Positions 37,111 to 46,158 of a stretch of DNA of 64,000 bases are shown here, one piece after another (positions within the stretch are counted from its first letter, which is position 1; each line of letters starts with the position of its first letter). The DNA comes from Spirochaetaceae bacterium (GTDB lineage Bacteria > Myxococcota_A > UBA9160 > UBA4427), in the NCBI GenBank assembly GCA_020632655.1, contig JACKFD010000005.1:305924-369923 (forward strand). The letters are read 5' to 3'. Below the pieces are notes generated by a model, which did no database searches, was not told the DNA's origin, and saw only the letters and a list, made by a program, of their open reading frames with translations. A program made the position numbers and the translations under genes.

Positions 37111-38409
37111 TCAGCCTCGTAGACGCCGCAGCCCGACGAATGCGACCATCGGAAACACGGCCAGGATCAGGGTTGCGACGCCCGCCGGCGTCAGCGCCGG
37201 AACTCCCGCGGCATCGCAGGTGATCCCTCCGACGATCCCCGCCACCCCGCCGCCGTCGATCGTGTTCTTGCAGAAGATCGAGGTGAGTCCGAGCGTGATG
37301 GCGGTGCCGGTGTAGTTCGTGATCGTGTTGCCCGTGACGATGCAGTTCTCGGTGCAGATGATGCCGTCATCCACTCCGTCGATCGTGTTGTTGCGGACCT
37401 CGGCGTTGTCGTACGCCCGTAGTCCCGTTTGGTGTGCCGGGCTGCTTGGAGAGCCCGTGATGCGATTGAACTTGGCAATCGAACCCGGTCCGATCGAGAC
37501 ATACTGCGTATCCGTCGCCGTAGTCGATTCGCTGAAGGTGACGTCGTTATTGATGAAGTTGCCGCCGATGCCAAGGCGAGGGACGTTGAATGTGCTGTCT
37601 TCAACCGAGCCGGGAAGAGAAAGGAAGCAGGGTTCCGGGTAGTCATTCGCGGGTATGGTGAAGCTCGATCCTCTGACCAGGGTATTCGCGCCGGCACGTA
37701 CCAAGTTCTCGGTGGATCCGATCCATCCCTGTCGGCACTCAACGCTGGTGTTGATGATCTCGGAGTTCGCGCCGACGTCGAATCCACCGATACTTGAATC
37801 GATGAATTGGGCTGCGCCGGTCACGACGATTCTGCTGCCAGCCCACGAGGTAAACCGCACGAAGCGGCCCGATTCCGCTCGGAACCCGTTAGGAAGATTC
37901 TCCCAACTCGCAACGACGTCTTCGAAGTCGCAGTGCGAGCATAGGATGCAGGTCTGGTCGCTCCCGCAGGCCACGCTCACGCGCCTCATCGTCAGCGGTC
38001 CAGGTGTCAAGTTCTGATACGCGATAATTCCACCCAGCGTCCCTGCGTAGACCGTCACGTCCTCGATGAGGAAGCCCCCGTCTATCGCCCAGGCAGAAGT
38101 AAAAAGGCTCCCGTTTCTCAGGGTCAGCTGAGCAGCGCGAATGCCGTATCCCGCGGATACGTGGAAGCCGCCCAGATCCAGAGAGAACGCGACGCCGGGG
38201 CCGTAGATTATCCAGCTGCTGTTGGGTGAACTCACTAGGTCGCTTGTCAGCACGTACTCGCCCGGCTGCGTAATCGTCACCGGGAACCCCGGATCGTCGC
38301 CCGGGAAGCATCCCGTCACCTCGGCGCAGGTCTGATCGATCGGGAGGGGCTGGGCTGCGGCGACGGCCGGGAGCGCGAGCGCGAGGAGCAGGGGGAGCAG
38401 TAGGCGCAT
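37111..38409 (-). CDS. Secreted right-handed beta-helix protein with sorting-like tail
   Basis: This 432-residue protein has a signal peptide (MRLLLPLLLALALPAVAAAQ) and a body of short beta-strand repeats of the parallel beta-helix type (NNTIDGVDDGIICTENCIVT, GNTITNYTGTAITLG), with about fourteen cysteines. The C-terminus reads VPALTPAGVATLIL, a hydrophobic helix, then GLRRLRG. This has the motif-helix-basic layout of IPTL/PEP-CTERM-like sorting signals, although the motif is not canonical. Base composition is visibly lower in GC than in the neighbours. A surface protein or a carbohydrate-lyase-like fold is possible; no catalytic residues are evident. Confidence 0.78.
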   Translation of the reverse strand: MRLLLPLLLALALPAVAAAQPLPIDQTCAEVTGCFPGDDPGFPVTITQPGEYVLTSDLVSSPNSSWIIYGPGVAFSLDLGGFHVSAGYGIRAAQLTLRNGSLFTSAWAIDGGFLIEDVTVYAGTLGGIIAYQNLTPGPLTMRRVSVACGSDQTCILCSHCDFEDVVASWENLPNGFRAESGRFVRFTSWAGSRIVVTGAAQFIDSSIGGFDVGANSEIINTSVECRQGWIGSTENLVRAGANTLVRGSSFTIPANDYPEPCFLSLPGSVEDSTFNVPRLGIGGNFINNDVTFSESTTATDTQYVSIGPGSIAKFNRITGSPSSPAHQTGLRAYDNAEVRNNTIDGVDDGIICTENCIVTGNTITNYTGTAITLGLTSIFCKNTIDGGGVAGIVGGITCDAAGVPALTPAGVATLILAVFPMVAFVGLRRLRG

Positions 38410-38498
38410 GGCGGGACTCCATCGGGGTCAAGTCCCCGAGTGTGCCCGGCGCATTCGTAGTCGGCAACGAGCGTGCCAACCAGTCCTCCGGAGCCCGC

Positions 38499-39755
38499 CT
38501 AACCCCGCTTCGCCTTGAACCGGATCGGCAGCCGCTTGATGCCGCCCACCAGGTTCGACCGCAGCCGATCCGGCGGACCCGCGAGCTCCACCTCTTCCAG
38601 CCTCGGCAAGAGATACTTGTAAGCCATCTCGAGCTCGAGCCGCGCCACGTGCGCGCCGGCGCAGAAATGCTCGCCCACGCCGAAGGCGAGGTGCCGATTC
38701 GGCTTGCGCGTGACGTCGAAGCGGTACGGATCGACGAAGACGTCCTCGTCGCGATTCGCCGAGGGGTAGAAGAGTGCGACGACGTCGCCCTCCGCGATCG
38801 CATGACCGCCGACGACCGTATCGGCCGACGCGGTCCGCGCGAAGTGGATGATCGGCGAGGTCCAGCGCAGGATCTCCTCGATCCCGCTCCGCAGGTTCGC
38901 GGCCTGCGCCATCTTCCGGCGCTCGGCGGGATGCTCGATCAGGGCGAGCATGCCGCCGGTCGTGGCGTTGCGGGTCGTCTCGTTGCCGGCGCTCACGATG
39001 ATCTGGCACCAGGCGAGCACGTCGATCAAGGGCAGCTTCTGACCGTCGATCTCGGCGTGGGCGAAGACCGTGATGAGATCGTCCTTGGGATCCTTCTTGC
39101 GCGCCTCGACGAGGCTCGTGAAGTAGGTGAAGAGCTCGATGATCGCCTGGGCGCCCTCGTTGTCGTTGCCCTGGGCGAACTCGGGGTCGTCGAAGCCGAG
39201 CATCCGGTTCGTCCAGTCGTAGAGCTGCATCCAGTCGGACTCGGGCACACCGAGCAGCCAGCCGATCACGGCGATGGGCAGGGGTGCTGCGATCTTCTCG
39301 ACGAAGTCGACCTCGCCTTCCTCCTCGACGAGCATGTCGTCGACGAATTTCCGGGCGATGCGGTCGACCTCGGAGTGGATCTTCTTGAGCGCGGCCGGGG
39401 TGAAGCGGGAGCTGATGAGCTTGCGGTTGGCGCGATGGAGCGGGTTGTCCATCTCGATCAGGGTCTTGGGCCGTTCGAAGCCGCCGATCGCGTCGAACTC
39501 GGTCTGGGCCTCCTCGACGCGCGGATGCAGGAAGAGGCGCGGGCCGTTCAGGAAGAGCTCGGGCTGCTTGCTGATCGTCGTGATGTCTTCGTGCTTCGTG
39601 ATGGCCCAGAAGGGCTGGTGGTGGCTGCCGAAGTAGTGGATCGGGGACTCGTGCCGGAGGCGGCGCCAGGCGTCGTGGGGGTAGCCGCTGCGGAGGAAGA
39701 TCTCGGGGTCGAGGAGCTCGAGCTGGTCGAGGGGCAATTCGGCGGCGGCGGCCAT
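38499..39755 (-). CDS. Cytochrome P450 (CYP124/125/142-like)
   Basis: This 418-residue P450 has the I-helix segment IIVSAGNETTRNATTGGM, ExxR helix EEILRWTSP and haem loop AFGVGEHFCAGAHVAR with Cys365 as iron ligand. Phrases such as DEVDF-like substrate loops, LIEMDNPLHRANRKLISSRF and MLALIEHPAER resemble the mycobacterial cholesterol/methyl-branched-lipid hydroxylases CYP124, CYP125 and CYP142. A role in omega-oxidation of terpenoid or steroid side chains is therefore plausible, though inferred only from overall similarity. It is the third P450 in 14 kb. No ferredoxin gene lies nearby. Confidence 0.92.
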   Translation of the reverse strand: MAAAAELPLDQLELLDPEIFLRSGYPHDAWRRLRHESPIHYFGSHHQPFWAITKHEDITTISKQPELFLNGPRLFLHPRVEEAQTEFDAIGGFERPKTLIEMDNPLHRANRKLISSRFTPAALKKIHSEVDRIARKFVDDMLVEEEGEVDFVEKIAAPLPIAVIGWLLGVPESDWMQLYDWTNRMLGFDDPEFAQGNDNEGAQAIIELFTYFTSLVEARKKDPKDDLITVFAHAEIDGQKLPLIDVLAWCQIIVSAGNETTRNATTGGMLALIEHPAERRKMAQAANLRSGIEEILRWTSPIIHFARTASADTVVGGHAIAEGDVVALFYPSANRDEDVFVDPYRFDVTRKPNRHLAFGVGEHFCAGAHVARLELEMAYKYLLPRLEEVELAGPPDRLRSNLVGGIKRLPIRFKAKRG

Positions 39756-39869
39756 GGCGTTCTCCTGGTGGGGTTCGATCGTCTCGATCGGCAGGGCGCG
39801 AGCCCGACTCGAGCGATCGATCGGGCTCGCGCGCGGATGGTAGACCGGATGCGCGATCCGCCACCCGAA

Positions 39870-39909
39870 ACGAGAAGGGCCGCCCGACCCGCTTGGGATC
39901 GGACGGCCC
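39870..39909 (-). terminator. Terminator downstream of the DUF4332 gene
   Basis: An imperfect GC-rich hairpin (about 39877-39909; outer arms GGGCCG and CGGCCC, inner arms CCGA/TCGG and CCC/GGG) is followed on the minus strand by TTCTCGTTT. It begins 38 bp after the stop of the minus-strand DUF4332 gene (39947), a normal distance for an intrinsic terminator. Confidence 0.65.
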
Positions 39910-39946
39910 CGTCGAATACCCGAAGCGCCGCGGGGCGGCGACGGGG

Positions 39947-40357
39947 TCAGTGCTCGATCTTGCCCGGCAGCTCGCCCGCCTGCTGGATCCAGTCCGCGAC
40001 CGTCTTCTCGCCCGGGACCTGGCGGGTCAGCTTCTTCTCCGCGTTCACCTCGGCGAGCTTCGTCGCGAGGTTGGCGGCGTTGCGGGTCTTGAGCTCCTTG
40101 ACCGTATCGACGCCCGCACAGACGAGCAGCTCGGCGTACTCGCCGGCGACGCCCTTGATGCGGAAGAGGTCCGCCATGTTCACGAAGGTGAGGATCCGGG
40201 ACTCGGAGAGGCCCGTCGCCTCGGCGAGCGCCTTGCGCCCCGCCTTGGTGCAGCCCTTGTCGAGCAGCCCGTCCGTATCCTTCACGCCCGCGGCCTCGAA
40301 CTTCGCGCCGAGCGCCGGGCCGATCCCCTCGATCTCCTCGATCTTCTTGTTCGCCAT
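39947..40357 (-). CDS. DUF4332 helix-hairpin-helix protein
   Basis: This 136-residue soluble protein opens with IEEIEGIGPALGAKFEAAGV, a helix-hairpin-helix-type element. A second such element is near LFRIKGVAGEYAELLVCAG. This arrangement matches DUF4332, whose members resemble the HhH fingers of ribosomal or DNA-binding proteins and are found as small stand-alone proteins. DNA binding is possible but not shown. The gene is followed by the terminator described above and preceded, on the same strand, by the YidB-like gene. Confidence 0.85.
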   Translation of the reverse strand: MANKKIEEIEGIGPALGAKFEAAGVKDTDGLLDKGCTKAGRKALAEATGLSESRILTFVNMADLFRIKGVAGEYAELLVCAGVDTVKELKTRNAANLATKLAEVNAEKKLTRQVPGEKTVADWIQQAGELPGKIEH

Positions 40358-40420
40358 CGTCTCCTGCCTTCTCTGATCGTCGAGCTCGCGGCCCTGATCG
40401 GTTCTGTCGGTCCTGCGATC

Positions 40421-40849
40421 CTACTTTCCGAAGAGCTTGCCCGCGAGTCCGCCGACGGCTCCCGCGAGTCCCGCCGCACCCGTGCCGCCGCCGAGCTGCG
40501 AGAGCAGCCCTTCGACGCCGCCCTTCTGCCCGAGCAGCGATACGACGACCGGGATCAGCGCCTCGAGACCGCTGCGCGCCTTGCCCTCGGCGACGCCCGC
40601 CTGCGAGGCGATCGCGCCGAGGTCGAGCTGCCCGAGCACCTGCGACACGATCGCACCCGTGCCGCCTCCGCCGCCCAGGGAGCCGAGCAGGCGTCCGAGG
40701 TCGAGGCCTCCGCTGCCCGAGAGCGCCTGGCCGATTCCGTCGACGGCCGGCGGCAGCAGGTCCTTCGCTTCGCTTCGATCGAGCCCGCCCGCACCCGTCA
40801 GCGCACCGAGCAGCTCGTCGCCGTGCTCCCGCAGAATGGATTCCAGCAT
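40421..40849 (-). CDS. YidB/DUF937-like glycine-rich protein
   Basis: This 142-residue protein starts at ATG 40849, directly after GGAGGGG. It has alternating helices and Gly-rich turns (LLGSLGGGGGTGAIVSQVLG, LLSQLGGGTGAAGLAGAVG) and ends LAGKLFGK. The pattern fits the YidB/DUF937 family of small bacterial proteins with unknown function. No signal peptide is visible. It shares strand and close spacing with the DUF4332 gene (63 bp) and the repeat lipoprotein gene upstream, so the three may be co-expressed. Confidence 0.75.
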   Translation of the reverse strand: MLESILREHGDELLGALTGAGGLDRSEAKDLLPPAVDGIGQALSGSGGLDLGRLLGSLGGGGGTGAIVSQVLGQLDLGAIASQAGVAEGKARSGLEALIPVVVSLLGQKGGVEGLLSQLGGGTGAAGLAGAVGGLAGKLFGK

Positions 40850-40965
40850 CGTTCCCCTCCTCGTTGGCGGGCCTTTCGACCCTCCGAAACGCACCCGCCT
40901 GCCCGAACGCCGCGAGGCGATCGGGCAGGCGGGGCCTGGACTCGTGATCCTACCGGGATCGATGC

Positions 40966-42087
40966 CTACTTCACACCGAGCGACTGCAGCGTCGCCATCG
41001 TCACGCCGCCCGTCGCGAGCCCCTTCTCCTGCTGATAGCCCTTGAGTGCCGCCAGCGTCTCCTGCCCGACGATGCCGTCGATCGGACCGGGGTTGTGGCC
41101 CGCGGAGCGGAGCGCGGTCTGCAGACGGCGGACGACGTCGGGCGTCGTGTTGGTCTTGCAGAGGATCTCCCGCCAGGCCATCTCGCCCTCGGTGACCTGC
41201 ACGCGCTTGCTGACGGTCTGGTACTCGGCCTCGATCGGGATGCGTCGCTCGCGAGCGGGCTCGACGAGGCGGCGCACCTTGACCGTGTTGTACTTCGCGG
41301 GGACCTCGACCGTGCGCGTCGAGGCCGGCTTCGTCACGACCTGCTTCCTGACCGTCTTGTACTCGGCCGGGATCCCGATCTCGCGCGTCGTGGCCGGCGC
41401 GACCTGCACGCGGGTGCGTACGGTCTTGTACTCGGCCGGGACCTCGACGAGACACATGATCTCACCCGTCGCGGAGTCGACCTTCTGGATCGGGCCCTCG
41501 CCCTTCTTCCAGACCGTGTGCGCGGGCTTCACGAGGACCTGCTCCTCCTTCCACTCGTACTGCGCGGGGACCTCCTCGAGGCGGCTCGACGCGGCCTTGA
41601 CGAGGACCTTCTCCTCGACCCAGCCGTACTCGGCCGGGATCACCTCGATCCGCTCCGAGGCGGCCTCGACGAGCACCTGCTCCTCGACGGTCTCGTAGCG
41701 GGCGGGCTCGATCTCGATGCGCTCGGTTGCGCCCGACTTGAGTACCTGCTCCGTCGTCGTCTCGTAGGCCGGCGGCACGAAGACACGCGCATAGCACTCG
41801 CCCGGGCTCGCCGGCGGCAGCAGGTCGCCACCCGGGATCTGGTTGTAGCGGGTCGTGCCCATCCCGCTCGGCGCCGCGGAGACCGCGGGCAGCCCGCTCT
41901 CCACCTGCTCCGAGAGCGTCTCGATGCGCGCCTCGCGCGCGGCGACCTCGCGTTCGAGGTCCGCGATGCGCGCCTCGCGCTCTCGCAGCAGCCGTGCGCT
42001 CTCCTCTTCGGGGGCATTCGTCGAAGCACAGCCGGCCGACGCGATCGCGACGGCGAGGCCGAGCAGCCAGTTACGGGGGGCGGGCAT
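40966..42087 (-). CDS. Lipoprotein with tandem VPA-x-Y repeats and peptidoglycan-binding domain
   Basis: This 373-residue lipoprotein starts at ATG 42087 with AAGGAGA 8 nt upstream. The signal peptide ends in the lipobox A-S-A-G-C. A Glu/Arg-rich coiled coil follows (residues about 27-60, REREARIADLEREVAAREAR). Next are about nine tandem units of 22-25 residues with the core VPAEYKTVR or IPAEYGWVEEKVLVKAA. The C-terminus is a PG_binding_1 domain (VRRLQTALRSAGHNPGPIDG, VGQETLAALKGYQQEKGLA). The domain order suggests an outer-membrane lipoprotein that grips the wall. The repeat is not one I can name. Confidence 0.85.
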   Translation of the reverse strand: MPAPRNWLLGLAVAIASAGCASTNAPEEESARLLREREARIADLEREVAAREARIETLSEQVESGLPAVSAAPSGMGTTRYNQIPGGDLLPPASPGECYARVFVPPAYETTTEQVLKSGATERIEIEPARYETVEEQVLVEAASERIEVIPAEYGWVEEKVLVKAASSRLEEVPAQYEWKEEQVLVKPAHTVWKKGEGPIQKVDSATGEIMCLVEVPAEYKTVRTRVQVAPATTREIGIPAEYKTVRKQVVTKPASTRTVEVPAKYNTVKVRRLVEPARERRIPIEAEYQTVSKRVQVTEGEMAWREILCKTNTTPDVVRRLQTALRSAGHNPGPIDGIVGQETLAALKGYQQEKGLATGGVTMATLQSLGVK

Positions 42088-42421
42088 GTCCGATTCTCCT
42101 TGGAAGAATCCGCACGCTGCGGACGACGACTCGTCCCGTCTCGCGCGTGCGGAGGCGTGGAACTCCTCCCAGGTCACTGGGGGGCCGCCAGGCTAATTCC
42201 ACTTTTCCGCGAAGAGGCACGTCGGCGGATGAATCGCCGCGAATAGTTCGTGGAGCGCAGACGCATTCGAAGATGCGAAACGCGCCGTCCAGATTCCGTT
42301 TCGTGCGAGAAAATCGCGTTGCATGTGGATCGTGGGGGCGAGGACGCGTCTTCGTGTGATGCGACGCGATGCCTCACTGCATGCGTCGACTCACGCGCGA
42401 AGCATCTCGGGCCGGATCAGC
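42088..42421. other. Intergenic region without a gene
   Basis: This 334-bp stretch lies between the start of the repeat lipoprotein gene and the stop of the HerA-like ATPase gene, both on the minus strand. It is less GC-rich than the coding DNA around it. I see no convincing open frame, terminator or promoter match. It presumably holds the lipoprotein promoter, reading leftward. Confidence 0.6.
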
Positions 42422-44908
42422 TCACGCGCCGAGACTGCCCACGAGCTCGACCCGATCGTCCGCGTCGACGCGCGACGGGATCCAGACGAGATGCAGACGC
42501 TCGATCTCGAGGTCGCCCTTGCGCGCCGCGACGCGCAGCGTGTCGAGCTCGGGCTCGAAGTCGGCCGCGCCGTCCTCGAGTCGATCGAGGTCGGCCTGGA
42601 ACTCGGCCTCGAGCTCGGCGAGCTGCTGCTGGAGCTCCTCGACGCGATCCTCGGCGCGCCCGATGTCGGCGCGCTCCCGTGCGGCCCGGCTCGCCCCGCG
42701 CATGGTGCTCGCGGCGCGGCCGATGTTGCCTGCGCTGCCCAGCTTGCGTCCGAAGACGGCGCCGAGCAGCGTCGCGCCGAGCGAGACGACCGTCTGCGTC
42801 TTGCGGTCGGCGTACTGCTCCTCTTCACGCTCGACCTTGTCCTGCGCGCGGGCGATGCGCTCCTGGAGGCGGGCGAGCTTCGGGGCGTACTTCTTGCGGA
42901 GCTTCTCGATCGCGAGATCGCGGTCGGCGTGGACGAGGTCGGCGAGTCGGCCGCGGAAGGCGCCTTCGTCCTCGCCCGGCGACGAGACGAGCTTCGGCGC
43001 CTTGCAGGTGAAGAGCTCGAGGGCGTGGTCGCGGTAGACGGTCGTCTCGAGCTGGCCCGACCACTTCGCGTACTGCGCGGCGCGCTCGGCGGTGGCGGGC
43101 AGCCCCGTGAAGCGCGCGTCGGCCTCGGGCGCGCGCTCGAGCTCGGGGAGGCTCGCGAGACGCTGGGCGTGGGCCCAGGGCGAGCCGTCGCGGCCGGGAT
43201 CGAGGGGCGCCCAGAGTACGACCTTGCGCCACTCGTCGACGCCCGCGCGACTATTCGAGTAGTGCACGGAGGCCTGGCCCATGAGCGCAGGTCGGTAGAC
43301 GAGCTGCTCCGATCGGCCGAGCGCGTGAGTGACGGGGACGAAGCGCTCCTGCGCCTCGGCGGGGACGATCGGGCGCGGGGCCGCGTCCGCCTGGGCGGCG
43401 CCGTCGCTCGACGCGACGAGCGACTCGGGGCTCGGCAGTGCGGCTTCGTGTGCGCCCGGCGCGGGCGCCGGGGCCGCGGGCGCCGCTGCGGGGCGAGCCT
43501 GACCGAGCTGCTTGATCTGCGCGCGCGAGAGCGGGCCCGCCAGATACGAGAGCACCCAGCGCGAGCGCACGAGCACGGGATGGTCCTCGTGCACGTTGTT
43601 CATGAGGAAGACGCGGCTGTCGAGGCTCGACAGCGTGCGCTCGATCGTGGCGCGATCGAAGCCGCCGCTCGACGCCGAGGCCGCGCTCTCGAGACCGTCG
43701 AGCACCCGCGCCTTGTCGCGCTCGGTCTGCAGTCGACCGAGGAACCAGGTGCCGCAATTCGAGAGGCCCTTGTAGTCGAGGTCGACCGGGTTCTGGGTCG
43801 CGAGCACGCAGCCGACGCCGAAGGCGCGCGCCTGCTTCAGCAGCGTCAGCATCGGCGTCTTGCTCGGCGGATTCGCCGTCGGCGGGAAGAAGCCGAAGAC
43901 CTCGTCCATGTAGAGGATCGCGCGCAGCGACTGGCTGCCCGACTGCGTCCGCATCCACGCCACGAGCTGCGAGAGGAGCAGCGTCACGACGAACATGCGC
44001 TCCGCATCCGAGAGGTGCGCGATCGACACGATCGACAGGCGCGGACGACCATCGGGCGCGCGCAGCATGCGGGCGATGTCGATCGGCTCGCCCTCGAGCC
44101 AGGCCGCGAAGGCCGGGGAGGCGAGCAGGTTGTTGAGGCGCATCGCGAGCTCGAAGCGCTCTTTCGTCGGGAAGAAGGTCTCGACGTCGAGGATGCCCAC
44201 GCGCTCGATCGGCGGCTTCTGGATCTGGTGGATCAGGCTCGCCATGTCGAGATTGCGGCCCTCGCGCCAGGCGCGGTCGACGAGGTTCGAGAGCAGGATG
44301 TGCTCGCGGCTCTGGATCGGGTCGGCATCGATCCCGATCAGACCGAGCAGGCCCGACACCGAGGACATCACCCGCTCGCGCAGGGCCTCCTCGTCCGCGA
44401 GCAATGCCTCGGGCGGCGCATCGAGCGAGCGCAGGATCGAGAGCGGCGTGCCCGCCTGGCTGCCGGGCGTGTAGAGCACGCGCTCGGCGGCGGCCTCGAG
44501 GCGCGCGATGCGCTCGGGCTCCTGGCCCCAGGACGCGAGGCCCTTCTTCCAGAGCCGGGCCTGGCTCGCGGCGAATGCATCGGGCGTCTCGCCCGCCCGC
44601 GCCGCGGCGCCCTCGTCGATCCAGGGGCGGAAGTCGCCGGGCTCGAGGTTGGGGAACGTGAGCAGGAGGTTGCCGAGGTCGCCCTTCGGATCGATCGCGA
44701 TGACCGGGATGCCGTCGATCAAAGCCTCCTCGAGCAGGCCGATCCCGAGGCCGGTCTTGCCGCTGCCTGTCATGCCGACGATCACGGCGTGGGTCGTCAG
44801 ATCCTTCGCGTCGTAGAGCAGGGGCTCGGGTCGGTCCTCGCCCGTCGCGGGATCGACGGGGCGTCCCAGGTAGAAGGCGCCCAGCTTCTCGTAGTCCTCG
44901 GTCCGCAT
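42422..44908 (-). CDS. HerA-like FtsK/VirB4-family ATPase
   Basis: This 828-residue ATPase has Walker A VGMTGSGKTGLGIGLLEEA (about residues 44-62), IAIDPKGDLGNLL, Walker B with ILYMDEVFGFFPP and a sensor-like ATQNPVDLDYKGLSNCGTWF. A low-complexity Ala/Pro linker separates this from a C-terminal region with long coiled coils (LARLQERIARAQDKVEREEE; RVEELQQQLAELEAEF) and a small Gly/Ala segment. This layout matches proteins annotated as ATP-binding or DUF87/DUF853 HerA-like proteins. HerA relatives move DNA or act in defence, but no NurA or other nuclease gene is adjacent. The precise job is unknown. Confidence 0.85.
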   Translation of the reverse strand: MRTEDYEKLGAFYLGRPVDPATGEDRPEPLLYDAKDLTTHAVIVGMTGSGKTGLGIGLLEEALIDGIPVIAIDPKGDLGNLLLTFPNLEPGDFRPWIDEGAAARAGETPDAFAASQARLWKKGLASWGQEPERIARLEAAAERVLYTPGSQAGTPLSILRSLDAPPEALLADEEALRERVMSSVSGLLGLIGIDADPIQSREHILLSNLVDRAWREGRNLDMASLIHQIQKPPIERVGILDVETFFPTKERFELAMRLNNLLASPAFAAWLEGEPIDIARMLRAPDGRPRLSIVSIAHLSDAERMFVVTLLLSQLVAWMRTQSGSQSLRAILYMDEVFGFFPPTANPPSKTPMLTLLKQARAFGVGCVLATQNPVDLDYKGLSNCGTWFLGRLQTERDKARVLDGLESAASASSGGFDRATIERTLSSLDSRVFLMNNVHEDHPVLVRSRWVLSYLAGPLSRAQIKQLGQARPAAAPAAPAPAPGAHEAALPSPESLVASSDGAAQADAAPRPIVPAEAQERFVPVTHALGRSEQLVYRPALMGQASVHYSNSRAGVDEWRKVVLWAPLDPGRDGSPWAHAQRLASLPELERAPEADARFTGLPATAERAAQYAKWSGQLETTVYRDHALELFTCKAPKLVSSPGEDEGAFRGRLADLVHADRDLAIEKLRKKYAPKLARLQERIARAQDKVEREEEQYADRKTQTVVSLGATLLGAVFGRKLGSAGNIGRAASTMRGASRAARERADIGRAEDRVEELQQQLAELEAEFQADLDRLEDGAADFEPELDTLRVAARKGDLEIERLHLVWIPSRVDADDRVELVGSLGA

Positions 44909-45013
44909 CGTCCGAACTCCCTGCGTCGGCTCGCGCGCGGGAGCGCGAGTCTCCGCGCTGCCCGTCGCCGGCCGCGCGCGACGTTAGCCGATCGCGGCGC
45001 GCGTTTCGTAAGA

Positions 45014-45487
45014 TCAAGCTGCGTTGATTGCCTTGGGGTCGCCCAGCCAGAAGCGGATCGCCTGGACGACGCCGAAGGCGAGCACGGCGAGCTGGAAGGG
45101 CGGCCAGATCCGCTCGAGCGACGTCGCGGTCGCCGCGTGCACGAATGCTGCATCGCTCGCCGTCGATCCCGCCCACGTGCAGAGGCTCGCCCCGTCGAGC
45201 GTCGTCGAGCCGAACGCGGCACCGATCTGCCAGCCCGCGTGCAGCGCCAGGGCGAGCGCGGGCAACGCGAGCCATCGGATGGCACTTCGCCAGGGCAGCC
45301 CGCGTCCCACGAAGAGCAGCCCCGCGATCGCGAGCACGCCGAAGAGCAGCGTCCCCCGCCACAGCTCGTCGGACGCGGGGTCGCATGCGGCCTGGCGCAG
45401 CACCGAGAGCGTGAGTGCGTGGCCGATGAAGGTGAGCCAGCCGCCGATCGAGGCGCCGACGCGAAGGATGATCTCGGCGAAGGACAT
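45014..45487 (-). CDS. Small polytopic membrane protein, unknown function
   Basis: This 157-residue protein has about four hydrophobic helices (ASIGGWLTFIGHALTLSVL, LLFGVLAIAGLLFVG, WLALPALALALHAGW, FQLAVLAFGVVQAI) and three cysteines in the loops. GGGAG precedes ATG 45487. It does not match a family I can name. It lies upstream of, and on the same strand as, the HerA-like ATPase gene with a 105-bp gap. Confidence 0.7.
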   Translation of the reverse strand: MSFAEIILRVGASIGGWLTFIGHALTLSVLRQAACDPASDELWRGTLLFGVLAIAGLLFVGRGLPWRSAIRWLALPALALALHAGWQIGAAFGSTTLDGASLCTWAGSTASDAAFVHAATATSLERIWPPFQLAVLAFGVVQAIRFWLGDPKAINAA

Positions 45488-45723
45488 GAGGGGAACTCCC
45501 GTCGAGCCGCGTGGTCGACCCGCTCGTTGGATCGGGTGCCCGTCCGCGAGTCGGGTGACGCGATTCGTGGCTCGATACTAATCGGGACGCGCATCCTGTG
45601 TTACCCGTACGCCGTCGCGCCGCAGCCCGGCCGGTGGATCCGCCGGGCGCCGCTGGATCGCGAGGGATGGATCACGAGACGCGCGCAGGCCCCGGCCTCG
45701 CGGCGAGGAAGGACGGACGAGCG

Positions 45724-46137
45724 ATGGGCATGCTGAGCGAGTTCAAGGATTTTGCGATGAAGGGCAACGTCGTCGACATGGCGGTCGGCGTCGTGATCGG
45801 TGGCGCCTTCGGCGGAATCGTCAAGTCGTTCACGAACGACATCTTGATGCCGCCGATCGGCATGCTGCTCGGCGGGGTCGACTTCTCGGACCTGATGCTG
45901 AAGCTGAAGGACGCCGAGGGGGACACGGCGGCCGTCACGATCAACTACGGCGTCTTCATCAACACGGTCCTCGACTTCCTGATCATCGCCTTCGCCATCT
46001 TCCTCGTCGTCAAGGCGATGAACACGGCGATGGACTCGATGAAGAAGAAGGAGGAGGCTGCCCCGGCCGCCCCGCCCGCGCCCTCGAAGGAAGAGGTGCT
46101 GCTCACGGAGATCCGCGACGCGCTCCGCTCGCGCTGA
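45724..46137 (+). CDS. mscL: Large-conductance mechanosensitive channel
   Basis: This 137-residue channel subunit releases solutes when membrane tension rises after hypo-osmotic shock. It has the diagnostic first helix and gate (EFKDFAMKGNVVDMAVGVVI followed by GGAFGGIVKSF), the periplasmic loop and the second helix (VFINTVLDFLIIAFAIFLVV). The cytoplasmic helix begins KKKEEAAP and ends TEIRDALRSR. ATG 45724 is used; ATG 45730 would give the more usual start MLSEFKDF. It stands as a single gene convergent with the amidohydrolase gene. Confidence 0.97.
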   Translation: MGMLSEFKDFAMKGNVVDMAVGVVIGGAFGGIVKSFTNDILMPPIGMLLGGVDFSDLMLKLKDAEGDTAAVTINYGVFINTVLDFLIIAFAIFLVVKAMNTAMDSMKKKEEAAPAAPPAPSKEEVLLTEIRDALRSR

Positions 46138-46158
46138 TTCCAGCGGCTGTCGAACGTG

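Noticed and set aside
42422..44908. HerA-based anti-phage defence system
   Set aside because: No nuclease, SIR2 or other effector gene is adjacent; the neighbours are envelope genes.
42323..45736. A 1137-codon plus-strand frame opposite the HerA-like ATPase
   Set aside because: The minus strand encodes clear Walker motifs; the plus frame gives low-complexity text with no recognisable domain.
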